This document shows, one piece after another, positions 43,730 to 50,709 of a stretch of DNA of 64,000 nucleotides (positions are counted from its first letter, which is position 1; the number at the start of each line of letters is the position of its first letter). The translations under genes were made by a program, and so were the position numbers. The notes below the pieces were generated by a model. The model was given only the letters and a program-made list of their open reading frames with translations, ran no database searches and had not been told where the DNA came from. Source of the DNA: Niabella drilacis (GTDB lineage: Bacteria; Bacteroidota; Bacteroidia; Chitinophagales; Chitinophagaceae); assembly GCF_900101395.1 (NCBI RefSeq), contig NZ_FMZO01000001.1, positions 395,997-459,996 on the forward strand, in the 5' to 3' direction.

Positions 43730-43862
43730 ATAAGGGCTGCGTATTGGCGATGGGCCGGATTTTTAGCACTGATGTTCAATCGAAGAACAAAAGTTGAATT
43801 TTGCACTTCGGTTGATACGAAGGCGTTCAGTCCGCCTATTGCCAATACGATGTTATGCACCG
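43727..43862 (-). repeat. attC-like site B (end of cassette 6)
   Basis: On the minus strand: opening arm GGTGCATAACATCGTATTGG then CAATAGGCGG, closing arm CCGGCCCATCGCCAATACG then CAGCCCTTATATGC. The arms pair as CGTATTGGC / GCCAATACG and TAGGC / GGCCC with mismatches. The opening GGTGCATAAC nearly matches the complement of the cassette-6 start (GTTAGCACC). Confidence 0.65.
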
Positions 43863-43872
43863 TTTTTTATTG

Positions 43873-44160
43873 TTATTCTAATGGTTTCCAATTTTCGTCT
43901 CGTTGTTCGTCCTTTGTTGGTTGTCTTACATTTCTAATCATCTCTCGTTCACAAGCACCAAACTCAATGAAATTCTTTTGTCCTTGTCTAAGTGAAACGT
44001 GGTTTGCTCCACCTTCATAATTCGGTTCGTCAAATTGAATTGGGTCGTCTTCCCAAAAACAAACTTCACATATATCGTAATGCCCGTTTGGCTGTTCAGC
44101 GAATGTCTTGTAGCCACAACAAGGGCAAGCAAATTTTTCTGTTACCATACTTTCCACCAA
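43873..44160 (-). CDS. Cassette 6, second gene: CPCC cysteine-rich protein
   Basis: 95 residues with the CPCC-family signature 'FACPCCGYKTFAEQPNGHYD' and 'ICEVCFWEDDPIQFDEPNYE' then 'GGANHVSLRQGQKNF'. The pair CPCC / CEVC should bind zinc. The family is of unknown function and is common in toxin-immunity and cassette contexts. The start overlaps the end of the upstream gene by 19 bp, so both are read from one transcript within one cassette. Confidence 0.85.
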   Translation of the reverse strand: MVESMVTEKFACPCCGYKTFAEQPNGHYDICEVCFWEDDPIQFDEPNYEGGANHVSLRQGQKNFIEFGACEREMIRNVRQPTKDEQRDENWKPLE

Positions 44161-44711
44161 GGTTTTTTGTTCTCAAATGTATAGTAACTTCCACCCGTCA
44201 AAGTTTTTGTGTCAAGGTCATACTTAAACTCAACCCATTCGTCCGCATCGTGCATAGGATTAAATGCAAGTCCATATATTAAATTATTTTCAACTTTAAT
44301 TTCAGCTAATCCGTCCCACGAAATTCTTTCCGTGTTCCAATGTGTTCCGTCAGGCTCAATAATTGTCAAGTCTGTTTGGTCTTGCAAAACAAGTCTGTCT
44401 TTATTTGCTTTAAAAATATCTGAAAAACCAACTCCAAAAACTTGAATTGGTTTTGCGTCTTTTGGGTTCATTATATAACAAGTCCCACAAGCTATAACCA
44501 ACAAGTTTTGGTTTTTTTCAAACTCTATTATTTGTTTTAAGTCTGTCCAACCTGGTTGAAAGTTGGCAATCCATTCAGTTCCGTCTGTCTTGTAAAAGCG
44601 AACAGGAAATCCTTCGGAATAAAAAGGCTCTCCGTTGTCTGTCACGGGAATATACATTGGTCCGTATGTCGGCAATGAACTTAATATTTCGTATCGTTTT
44701 TCTGTCGTCAC
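44142..44711 (-). CDS. Cassette 6, first gene: unknown protein
   Basis: 189 residues without signal peptide or membrane helix. It begins 'MTTEKRYEILSSLPTYGPMY', has 'IPVTDNGEPFYSEGFPVRFY', 'NQNLLVIACGTCYIMNPKDA' and 'WDGLAEIKVENNLIYGLAFN', and ends 'ENKKPWWKVW'. The repeating beta pattern suggests a propeller- or beta-sandwich-like fold. No family is recognised. Overlaps the CPCC gene by 19 bp, an arrangement suggesting the products work together. Confidence 0.7.
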   Translation of the reverse strand: MTTEKRYEILSSLPTYGPMYIPVTDNGEPFYSEGFPVRFYKTDGTEWIANFQPGWTDLKQIIEFEKNQNLLVIACGTCYIMNPKDAKPIQVFGVGFSDIFKANKDRLVLQDQTDLTIIEPDGTHWNTERISWDGLAEIKVENNLIYGLAFNPMHDADEWVEFKYDLDTKTLTGGSYYTFENKKPWWKVW

Positions 44712-44739
44712 TTTGTCTTGCGTAGGGTTGTCCTAAAAT

Positions 44740-44936
44740 GGTGCTAACGGGCAGGGCTTTATGCAGGTTGGGAATTAGTATTTCGTCTGCCCATAACCGC
44801 TGCTGATTAATAATTTTTGTTGAAGTTAAGAACTAATGCCGATAGATGCTCGTCAAGTTGGAACTGAAACTGGGATTTGCAATTAGCTGATGATATATTC
44901 GTCTGCCCAACCTGCATAAAACCCAATGTCGTGCGT
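44740..44936 (-). repeat. attC-like site D (end of cassette 5)
   Basis: Core 44743-44929. On the minus strand: CGACATTGGGTTTTATGCAG opens and pairs with CTGCATAAAGCCC; GTTGGGC pairs with GCCCAAC-type arm; it closes with TGCCCGTTAGCACC, giving a GTTAGC cut-site-like end. About 97% identical to site G over 187 bp. Confidence 0.75.
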
Positions 44937-44945
44937 TCGCTTTTG

Positions 44946-45449
44946 TTACCTCGCTTGCTTTACACTTTCAAGAGCCATTTTGAATTTCGCAGCAAAACCA
45001 TCGTCAACACCATACTCACTAAATTTCTTTATTGCCCAATCAAAAACGGTTATTCCAAATCCTGTGTCTTTATGAACAATAATTGAGTGAAAATAGGGAT
45101 GAGAATAAAGCCAACCATAGCCGTCAACCTGATTAAACAAGTGCCCCAATGTTGCGCCAAATTCACAAACTTCAATTACATAATCATTGGAAAAATCTGT
45201 CGGGTCGCTCTTGCTTATAATTTCTGCAATTCGCTTTCGGTCATAGTATTTGTCAACTGCGGCAAGAACATTTAGGTCTAATTTGTCAGATTTGATTATG
45301 TGTTGGTAGTCTTGTAATGCAGCGTCTGCCATAGTTTGCAATTGTTTTTTGTTATACTCTAACAAATCGTCTGGCAAATATTGAATTTTGTCTAAGTTAA
45401 GGGGTCGGCCATCAAAGCCACTGATGACATACATATCGGGTCGTGTCAT
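44946..45449 (-). CDS. Cassette 5: unknown protein, possible 5' frameshift
   Basis: 167 residues from the first in-frame ATG ('MTRPDMYVISGFDGRPLNLD'). Acidic, with 'YLPDDLLEYNKKQLQTMADA', 'VIEVCEFGATLGHLFNQVDG' and 'YGWLYSHPYFHSIIVHKDTG'. No family recognised. The same frame stays open 28 codons further upstream to 45533 and reads like protein ('HCDTLFEKYFSPWYDQEDRP') but has no start codon; an ATG lies in the next frame at 45527-45538 region. A 1-nt change may have separated the original start, so the present gene may be truncated. Confidence 0.65.
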   Translation of the reverse strand: MTRPDMYVISGFDGRPLNLDKIQYLPDDLLEYNKKQLQTMADAALQDYQHIIKSDKLDLNVLAAVDKYYDRKRIAEIISKSDPTDFSNDYVIEVCEFGATLGHLFNQVDGYGWLYSHPYFHSIIVHKDTGFGITVFDWAIKKFSEYGVDDGFAAKFKMALESVKQAR

Positions 45450-45562
45450 TGTTGGTCTGTCTTCTTGGTCATACCACGGGCTGAAATATTTCTCAAATAA
45501 TGTGTCGCAATGAGGTAGTTTCTTTTTGAAGAGTCATAACATAAAGGGAATGTCTGTTTTAA

Positions 45563-45767
45563 GTGCCACTAACGGTACGGCTTGGCGATGTGGCGATATT
45601 CCGTGATTCGTCTGCCCGGTACCGAAGCCAAATTTATAACTAAATGTTCATTGTTTATCCTATTGCCCGGCGTTATTCGTCAGCTGGGGCTAAAGCCGAA
45701 CAGCGAACAAAAAGTTGAGCATATATTCGTCCAGCCGCCATATTGGCAAACCGAATGTTGTAGGCAG
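45563..45767 (-). repeat. attC-like site E (end of cassette 4)
   Basis: On the minus strand: opening TGCCTACAACATTCGGTTTG then CCAATATGGCGG; closing GCCACATCGCCAAGCCGTAC then CGTTAGTGGCAC. Arms pair as CGGTTTGGC-like against GCCAAGCCG. The opening TGCCTACAAC is the exact complement of the first ten bases of cassette 4 (GTTGTAGGCA). Confidence 0.75.
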
Positions 45768-45773
45768 TTAAAT

Positions 45774-46451
45774 TTAGTTAGCCTCTTTTAATTTTTTCAA
45801 GAGCTCTTTCGCATAAGGCAAGTATGATATATAATCACTCACGTCCCAGTCCTTTATATATTCTTTCATTGGTTCAAGCCCTCTTGATTTTCTTAATTTA
45901 TCTAAGTTTTCAAAGTCCAATAATGGATAAATAAAGGTTTTCTTCTTTTCCGAATCATAATAGCCTTGGCTTCCATAAGTCTGCTCTCTTCCTTCTCGAA
46001 CAGCTATTCTATCTTCCATTATGGCAACATTACTGGATAAGATATTCCCTTCTTTTTCCGCTTGCAGTATTATTGGATAATATTTTTTCTGTGTTTCTAA
46101 GTTTGCATGTTGTATAATTAAAAATAGAGCTTGAGTACCTTGAAGGCCCACATTTTGAGGACCAAGCCAACCATATTTGTCGAGTAACTGCGTAGCAAAA
46201 ATAACATTTGAGCTATCTTTCATTCTGACTATACTCTTAATACTGTCCAACTGTTCTTTAGATGCTCCTTCCTGTCTTAATCTTATCCAGTCCGACCTGT
46301 ATTTTTGGTCTTCCTGATACAAAGAGTCCATTTTGTGAGCTAACTCTTTATTTACTTTATTAGGATCAAAATTGTAGGATGTGATTTGAGAAAACACTGT
46401 CAAATTAAATCCTGTCAAGAAAATCAAAATAAATAATTTTTTACTATTCAT
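45774..46451 (-). CDS. Cassette 4: secreted DUF6624-like protein
   Basis: 225 residues with a signal peptide ('MNSKKLFILIFLTGFNLTVF', cleavage after SQ region). The mature helical protein reads 'DSLYQEDQKYRSDWIRLRQE', 'VIFATQLLDKYGWLGPQNVG', 'LQGTQALFLIIQHANLETQK' and 'EDRIAVREGREQTYGSQGYY'. The 'YGWLGPQNVGLQGTQALFLI' line is the hallmark of DUF6624-type proteins, whose function is unknown. Export suggests a periplasmic or surface role. It is the whole content of its cassette. Confidence 0.8.
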   Translation of the reverse strand: MNSKKLFILIFLTGFNLTVFSQITSYNFDPNKVNKELAHKMDSLYQEDQKYRSDWIRLRQEGASKEQLDSIKSIVRMKDSSNVIFATQLLDKYGWLGPQNVGLQGTQALFLIIQHANLETQKKYYPIILQAEKEGNILSSNVAIMEDRIAVREGREQTYGSQGYYDSEKKKTFIYPLLDFENLDKLRKSRGLEPMKEYIKDWDVSDYISYLPYAKELLKKLKEAN

Positions 46452-46473
46452 ATTACTGGGTTCGTGTTATTAA

Positions 46474-46684
46474 TTGCCTACAACGGTTTCGGCTTGGCGG
46501 TCGGACTGGTAATTGAAATCCGTCAACCCAAACGTTGGCCTAACCGAAGATACAAAAGCTGATGATAAAAACCGAGGCCGATTTTTATTCATCAAGCCCG
46601 GACTGAAGCTGATAGTAGTGCAAAAGTTGAGGCCATATTCTTGTCCCCCCGACTGCCGCCAAACCGTTTGTTAGCGGTAGTGCT
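46474..46684 (-). repeat. attC-like site F (end of cassette 3)
   Basis: On the minus strand: opening GCACTACCGCTAACAAACGG then TTTGGCGGCAGTCGG; closing CCGACCGCCAAGCCGAAACC then GTTGTAGGCA. Arms pair as CGGTTTGGCGG / CCGCCAAGCCG. The opening TACCGCTAAC is the exact complement of the first bases of cassette 3 (GTTAGCGGTA). Confidence 0.78.
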
Positions 46685-46812
46685 ATTTTATTCTTTTTTA
46701 TTGTTTCTATTAATTCATTTTCACTTTGATATATAGAAAGTATGTCAGTGCAGGTTTTCGCTTGCTCGGTTGTTCTCTTTTGGCTTTTTATTCCCAATCG
46801 GATCTCGTACAA
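46682..46812 (-). pseudogene. Coding-like remnant at the end of cassette 3
   Basis: A frame without ATG reads 'IRLGIKSQKRTTEQAKTCTD' and 'ILSIYQSENELIETIKKNK' and then runs into attC site F. It overlaps, in another frame, the poly-A run at the end of the preceding gene, so it could be the original C-terminus of that gene after a frameshift, or the tail of a lost cassette gene. Low certainty. Confidence 0.35.
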
Positions 46813-46823
46813 AAATCTTTTTT

Positions 46824-47276
46824 TTAAAGGTGAATTATTTTTTTTGTTTCGTTTAATAACTTTTCTATGCTCGATAATTTATTCAATTTTGCGATTTGCA
46901 TCGTTTGCATTTTCCCGTTTTGTAAATATTCCACAGATAATGATGCACCACTTTTGATAAAATTTGTGCTGTGCTGCGTTCTTATGAATCGTTTGATTTC
47001 TTCAAATGGAACTTGTGTTTTGTTCAATCCAAAAATAGAAGTCTCTACAATTTTGTTATCTACATAGAGCCGCGTTTTTTTTCCCAATTCGTATAAACTG
47101 ATGAGCAACGGAAACAGCGGTACAATTTTATATATCGTACTATCTTTTGTTTCGGGTGCAAAAGATAAATAATAAATTTCGACTATCGTAAAGAGTAAAA
47201 CGCAGAGAATCGAAAAAATTTTATTCATTTTCAGCGTATAGATTGCACCGTCTTGCTTGTAAAATGTTGTTGTCAT
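46824..47276 (-). CDS. Cassette 3: membrane protein with PH-like C-terminal part
   Basis: 150 residues. Two membrane helices ('IFSILCVLLFTIVEIYYLSF', about 20-39; 'YKIVPLFPLLISLYELG', about 49-65) are followed by a cytosolic part with the pattern of a bacterial PH-like domain: 'TRLYVDNKIVETSIFGLNKT', 'QVPFEEIKRFIRTQ', 'LSSIEKLLNETKKI'. No named family is certain. The stop lies just after an A8 run, and a coding-like frame continues downstream, so the C-terminus may be shortened. Confidence 0.7.
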   Translation of the reverse strand: MTTTFYKQDGAIYTLKMNKIFSILCVLLFTIVEIYYLSFAPETKDSTIYKIVPLFPLLISLYELGKKTRLYVDNKIVETSIFGLNKTQVPFEEIKRFIRTQHSTNFIKSGASLSVEYLQNGKMQTMQIAKLNKLSSIEKLLNETKKIIHL

Positions 47277-47310
47277 TATTAAGTTGTTTACTTTGTAGAT
47301 GGCTTTGGGA

Positions 47311-47517
47311 AAGCATTACCGCTAACGGGCAGGGCTTTATGCAGGTTGGGAATTAGTATTCCGTCTGCCCATAACCGCTGCTGATTAATAATTTTTGTTG
47401 AAGTTAAGAACTAATGCCGATAGATGCTCGTTAAGTTGGAATTGAAGCTGGGATTTGCAATTAGCTGATGATATATTCGTCTGCCCAACTTGCATAAAAC
47501 CCAATGTTACCTGCCGC
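47311..47517 (-). repeat. attC-like site G (end of cassette 2)
   Basis: Core 47321-47507. Minus strand opens GCGGCAGGTAACATTGGGTT and closes CTGCCCGTTAGCGGTAATGC; arms GGGTTTTATGCA / TGCATAAAGCCC and GTTGGGC / CCCAAC pair. The opening CAGGTAAC is the complement of the cassette-2 start (GTTACCTG). Nearly identical to site D. Confidence 0.78.
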
Positions 47518-47528
47518 TTTTCTTTCGG

Positions 47529-48248
47529 TCATTGCGCTTTCAATATTTTATCTGCAATTGTCAAACAGTTTTCAATTGTCCCGCTCATTCCCATATTTTC
47601 AGTTTCAAATTTATGTAACCTGTTAGCAATTTCTTGTCTGTCTGTTTTTGCTTTTACAAGTCCGAAAATTTCAGGCACATAACTTTGGTATTCGTCTCTT
47701 GGTGCAATGTCGTTAACACCAATTGGGTCCCAATCAAACCAAAGTATGTCGTCAATTTTTTTGTAAAGCAAAAAGTCTTTAGCTGCTGTCAAGTTGTCCT
47801 TGAAATTTTTGTTTCGACTAAATAATAAAATTGCTGATTTGACTTCTTCTTCAAGTCTATTGTCGTCAAAATATTCTGTTGCTTGAATAGCTAAACTTGC
47901 AATGAAATGTCCACTATCATTGTCAAACGGTGCTGGTTGTTCCGAAGCATTATAAGTTATTTTGGCAATAAGTTCTGCTAATAGCAAATATGCTTCTGGC
48001 TGATAATTTTTGTTGTCAAGCAGAAAGCGTCTGATTTTGTTAAACTGCTCGTGAGCTTCTTTCCAACGCTCTTTGTTGTCAATTATTGGATAGAGTTGAG
48101 TTATTGAAGTAGGCTTGTTTTCTATATAGTTGTCAAAACGAGATAAAATAAGTCCTGCCCAACCTGGTCTAATGTCGTTAGGTATGTTTTCAAGAATCTG
48201 TTGTCCGATTTTTATGTTAGTTTTTATGTCGTAGTGGTCGGTCGTCAT
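47529..48248 (-). CDS. Cassette 2: unknown protein with WDPIGV motif
   Basis: 239 residues, soluble. The N-terminal helical part ('IGQQILENIPNDIRPGWAGL', 'ERWKEAHEQFNKIRRFLLDN', 'AYLLLAELIAKITYNASEQP') leads to a C-terminal block 'ILWFDWDPIGVNDIAPRDEY' + 'QSYVPEIFGLVKAKTDRQEI'. The WDPIGV...DEYxxYV pattern occurs in several small bacterial proteins (DUF1871-like); its role is unknown, and such proteins often sit with toxin-immunity genes. The gene fills its cassette. Confidence 0.72.
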   Translation of the reverse strand: MTTDHYDIKTNIKIGQQILENIPNDIRPGWAGLILSRFDNYIENKPTSITQLYPIIDNKERWKEAHEQFNKIRRFLLDNKNYQPEAYLLLAELIAKITYNASEQPAPFDNDSGHFIASLAIQATEYFDDNRLEEEVKSAILLFSRNKNFKDNLTAAKDFLLYKKIDDILWFDWDPIGVNDIAPRDEYQSYVPEIFGLVKAKTDRQEIANRLHKFETENMGMSGTIENCLTIADKILKAQ

Positions 48249-48251
48249 AAA

Positions 48252-48360
48252 GTGACAGGTAACACGCTAATTTATGCTATTATGCGCTGCCCATCAAAAA
48301 AAAATCTCTGCAAACCAACACTTTAGCATTATATGTTTTTAGATTGTTGTTAGGACAATC
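48252..48360 (-). repeat. Degenerate attC-like site H (end of cassette 1)
   Basis: Minus strand opens GATTGTCCTAACAACAATC and closes TAGCGTGTTACCTGTCAC. The GTTACCTG end is shared with the cassette-2 opening complement, as expected. The arms between pair only weakly. Confidence 0.5.
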
Positions 48361-48365
48361 CGTTC

Positions 48366-48697
48366 TTATGTAATTCCTTTGTTAAACCAGATTTCATATA
48401 CCGGAATATTTAGAGGCTTTATGACGTACACAATAACATCTTTTACAACCATTTGATTAGCCACAGAACCTTCACTATTTGTAGATAACACTTTTTGATT
48501 TGGATATGAGTTTTAATACCTGCAATCCCATCGGGTTGTAGGCCATTTTTAAATTGAAATTCTTTTGCGGCTTCCAATGTAAACTCGCCAAAATAGCCGT
48601 CTGTTTTTTTAAAATAGCGATTTTGCCCCCTTAAAAATGCCTGCCAGTTTTCAACAGCTTTACCTTGGCTTTCTATTTTTATTAATACGAATGGCAT
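48366..48697 (-). pseudogene. Cassette 1: peptidoglycan-binding-like gene with frameshift
   Basis: The first frame (from 48697) encodes a PG_binding_1-like module: 'GKAVENWQAFLRGQNRYFKK', 'TDGYFGEFTLEAAKEFQFKN', 'GLQPDGIAG'. It then changes to an unlikely sequence and stops at 48443. In another frame the text continues as plausible protein ('VLSTNSEGSVANQMVVKDVI', 'VYVIKPLNIPVYEIWFNKG') to a stop at 48366. A frameshift near 48505-48515 explains both. Such modules bind cell-wall peptides. No clear cassette start was found at its right side. Confidence 0.6.
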
Positions 48698-48749
48698 GAT
48701 CTTTATTTTTCATTGCCACTCCTTTATCCGGTTTTTTCGACGCTATGTT

Positions 48750-49475
48750 TTACAGCACCTTCTTCACCTCCACCGCTAACTGCACGCCGGCTGCAATGAC
48801 TACCACGGCTCTATAACCGGCGGCCGTTTTGGTAAAGGGCAAAGAGCAGATCGTTTCTGCATTATTACAGTTGTCGAAATTTATAGTAAAGGCATCACCA
48901 TTGCGAATTATTTTACCCGTCATTGTAGCCACTGTATGGTCGTCGCAATCACCGGTAATGCATTTGGATAGTAGGGTTACGCTATTGCCGCTGATGACAA
49001 AATTCAGCGTGCCGCTATTGTTATACTGAGGCGTGCCACTATTGGTATTGCTAAAACTGCCCGTATACTTTTCCACCAGGTTGGTGCTGGTTACTTTAAA
49101 TACAACAGCCGTTACCTCATGCCCCGGAATGGTTACCGCTACCTGCGGTACGGAACCGTCTGCATTTACGTCCATTACTATTTTCACCCCGTCTTTTTGC
49201 AGGGTATAGCCGGTGACTTTTGTGCCGGGTTGAATAGGGGCCGTAGCGGTTAACAGGTAAGTGACATCATCAAAAACAATAGTGGCGCTGGCGCCGGCAG
49301 GTTTCAGCTCAATAGTAATATAGCCGGTAGAGCCTATCAGCACACCGCTATAGCTACCCAGGCTGCTTTTGTCATACTTTGCCGGGCTGTTGTCTTCTTT
49401 TTTTGGATCGTCCTTGGAGCAGCCTGCAAGGCATACAAAGCCTAACAGTAATAAAAAATGTGGGATCGTTTTCAT
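48750..49475 (-). CDS. Lipoprotein, unknown function
   Basis: 241 residues with a lipoprotein signal ('MKTIPHFLLLLGFVCLAGC', Cys19) and a charged linker ('SKDDPKKEDNSPAKYDKSS'). The body is a beta-rich repeat-like domain: 'LGSYSGVLIGSTGYITIELK', 'YLLTATAPIQPGTKVTGYTL', 'FVISGNSVTLLSKCITGDC'. A second similar half ('YTGSFSNTNSGTPQYNNSGT') suggests two calycin-type sheets. Normal chromosomal composition marks the end of the cassette region. It probably forms an operon with the barrel-like gene upstream. Confidence 0.75.
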   Translation of the reverse strand: MKTIPHFLLLLGFVCLAGCSKDDPKKEDNSPAKYDKSSLGSYSGVLIGSTGYITIELKPAGASATIVFDDVTYLLTATAPIQPGTKVTGYTLQKDGVKIVMDVNADGSVPQVAVTIPGHEVTAVVFKVTSTNLVEKYTGSFSNTNSGTPQYNNSGTLNFVISGNSVTLLSKCITGDCDDHTVATMTGKIIRNGDAFTINFDNCNNAETICSLPFTKTAAGYRAVVVIAAGVQLAVEVKKVL

Positions 49476-49555
49476 ATTGCGTTTATTTTAAAGTTTGTTG
49501 TTAAATACCGGTAAGTTTCTGGGCGTTGTGGCGGATCGGCAATAGGTCTGCACGG

Positions 49556-50329
49556 TTATTTCTTCCCCTGCAAACTCAGCTTTACCTGGAAGGTGTTCAT
49601 TGTTATTTTTTGCTCTCCGGTGCTTCCGGCACCGTTTGTTACTTCCCTGTATTTCATGTTGATATTTCCGGGACTGTAATCGGCCGCCAGCCCAATGCTG
49701 CGCCATTTTACGGATGCCCCTATATTGGGCCTGATGGCTGCGTGAAAGGCCTGTGTAAAGGGTTTTATCCCGGTGGCTTCTTCATCATAAGGGTAGGGAT
49801 AAAAAGCATTGAGCGTTTCAGGATCGTAACGGTCATCAGCATAGTGCTCGTACACAGGGCCCAGACCATATACGCCCAGGCTGGCCTGCACCCGTACATC
49901 TATTACCAGATCCTGCACAGGGTTGATGGACACTACCGGGCCGGCTTTGGTGGCAAGAGATAAAAAAAGTTTGCTGGTAAAATCTTCGTTCACATATGAC
50001 GTATTGGCCCGGGTATAGTTTTTCCAGCTTTTGGCTGTAGGGGTACCGCTGACCGAAATTACTGTCCAGTCGAGTCCTGCGTTAATCGTTTTTGCCCTGC
50101 CGGCGGGAATAAAATAAAAAATATGCCCCTTTTCAATATTAAATCCGATATCGTTGCCAAAATTACCCCGGACCATATTTTCTTTCGGGCTAAGCATATG
50201 ATCTAATGACTTCCCGGGCAGCTGTATCCCCAGGCGGATATAGCCTTTTCTAAAGGGGGAGGTGCTGCCCTGGCCAATAGTTGCTGTAATATGGATGATG
50301 CAGCATATGAAAAGGAATAACGTTCTCAT
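49556..50329 (-). CDS. Outer-membrane beta-barrel-like protein
   Basis: 257 residues with a signal peptide ('MRTLFLFICCIIHITATIGQ'). The mature protein alternates aromatic-ended strands ('KGYIRLGIQLPGKSLDHML', 'GHIFYFIPAGRAKTINAGLD', 'NIGASVKWRSIGLAADYSPG') and ends in 'TMNTFQVKLSLQGKK', consistent with a small outer-membrane barrel, though no family is certain. A candidate regulator site lies at 50689-50709, ahead of it. Confidence 0.7.
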   Translation of the reverse strand: MRTLFLFICCIIHITATIGQGSTSPFRKGYIRLGIQLPGKSLDHMLSPKENMVRGNFGNDIGFNIEKGHIFYFIPAGRAKTINAGLDWTVISVSGTPTAKSWKNYTRANTSYVNEDFTSKLFLSLATKAGPVVSINPVQDLVIDVRVQASLGVYGLGPVYEHYADDRYDPETLNAFYPYPYDEEATGIKPFTQAFHAAIRPNIGASVKWRSIGLAADYSPGNINMKYREVTNGAGSTGEQKITMNTFQVKLSLQGKK

Positions 50330-50688
50330 ATTTTAGTTTTATTTGTTTGATTGTATACGGAATTATTTTCCCTCTCTCTTCCAAAAGGACCTGCTCATAA
50401 ACACTTTTTGCATGCCTGTTCGTACGGGTTTCCGCCCGGCTTTTTTGGGTTGGATCCGGCGGCGTTTGGACTTTGGTTGAAGATGACCCTGCCGATTCTT
50501 ATACCCTGGTTACTGTTTTTTCTTATAAAACGATGCTGTAAAGAACTGCCTTTTTATCCCGGTTGTCAACCGTTGAAAAACCAGGATATACCCCGTTTTT
50601 TAACGGTGTTTGCAGAGATGTCCCCTTTGAGGAAATAAAAGCAGTTAGCTTTCTATATCAAAATTATGTGCTTGTGAAACGTTCGCCT
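50330..50688. other. Gene-free control region
   Basis: The 379-bp gap between the kinase stop and the barrel gene start. A 95-codon plus-strand frame (50351-50638) has no recognisable features and is not annotated. AAAAAACGGGGTATATCC and AACGGTTGACAACCGGG short palindromes are visible. Confidence 0.5.
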
Positions 50689-50709
50689 ATTACACAAAAG
50701 GGTGATTTT
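50689..50709. promoter_or_regulatory. Candidate operator, copy 1
   Basis: ATTACACAAAAGGGTGATTT, which differs in one base from the site at 53346 (ATTACCCAAAAGGGTGATTT). It overlaps the kinase stop codon and lies upstream of the barrel/lipoprotein pair. The core is an ACCC-N4-GGGT inverted repeat in the second copy. Confidence 0.5.

Noticed and set aside
43085..48360. Array read as toxin-antitoxin or defence island without mobility system
   Set aside because: Individual genes are unknown and no toxin, nuclease or methylase is recognisable; the strongest signal is the recombination-site structure, so I report it as a cassette array and make no defence claim.
42572..48700. Integrative element with att sites at tRNA-Arg
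   Set aside because: No integrase gene and no second copy of the tRNA 3' end was seen at the right border, so I do not call an ICE or prophage.
50351..50638. 95-codon plus-strand frame between kinase and barrel genes
   Set aside because: No start signal or domain; it crosses a likely control region for minus-strand genes.
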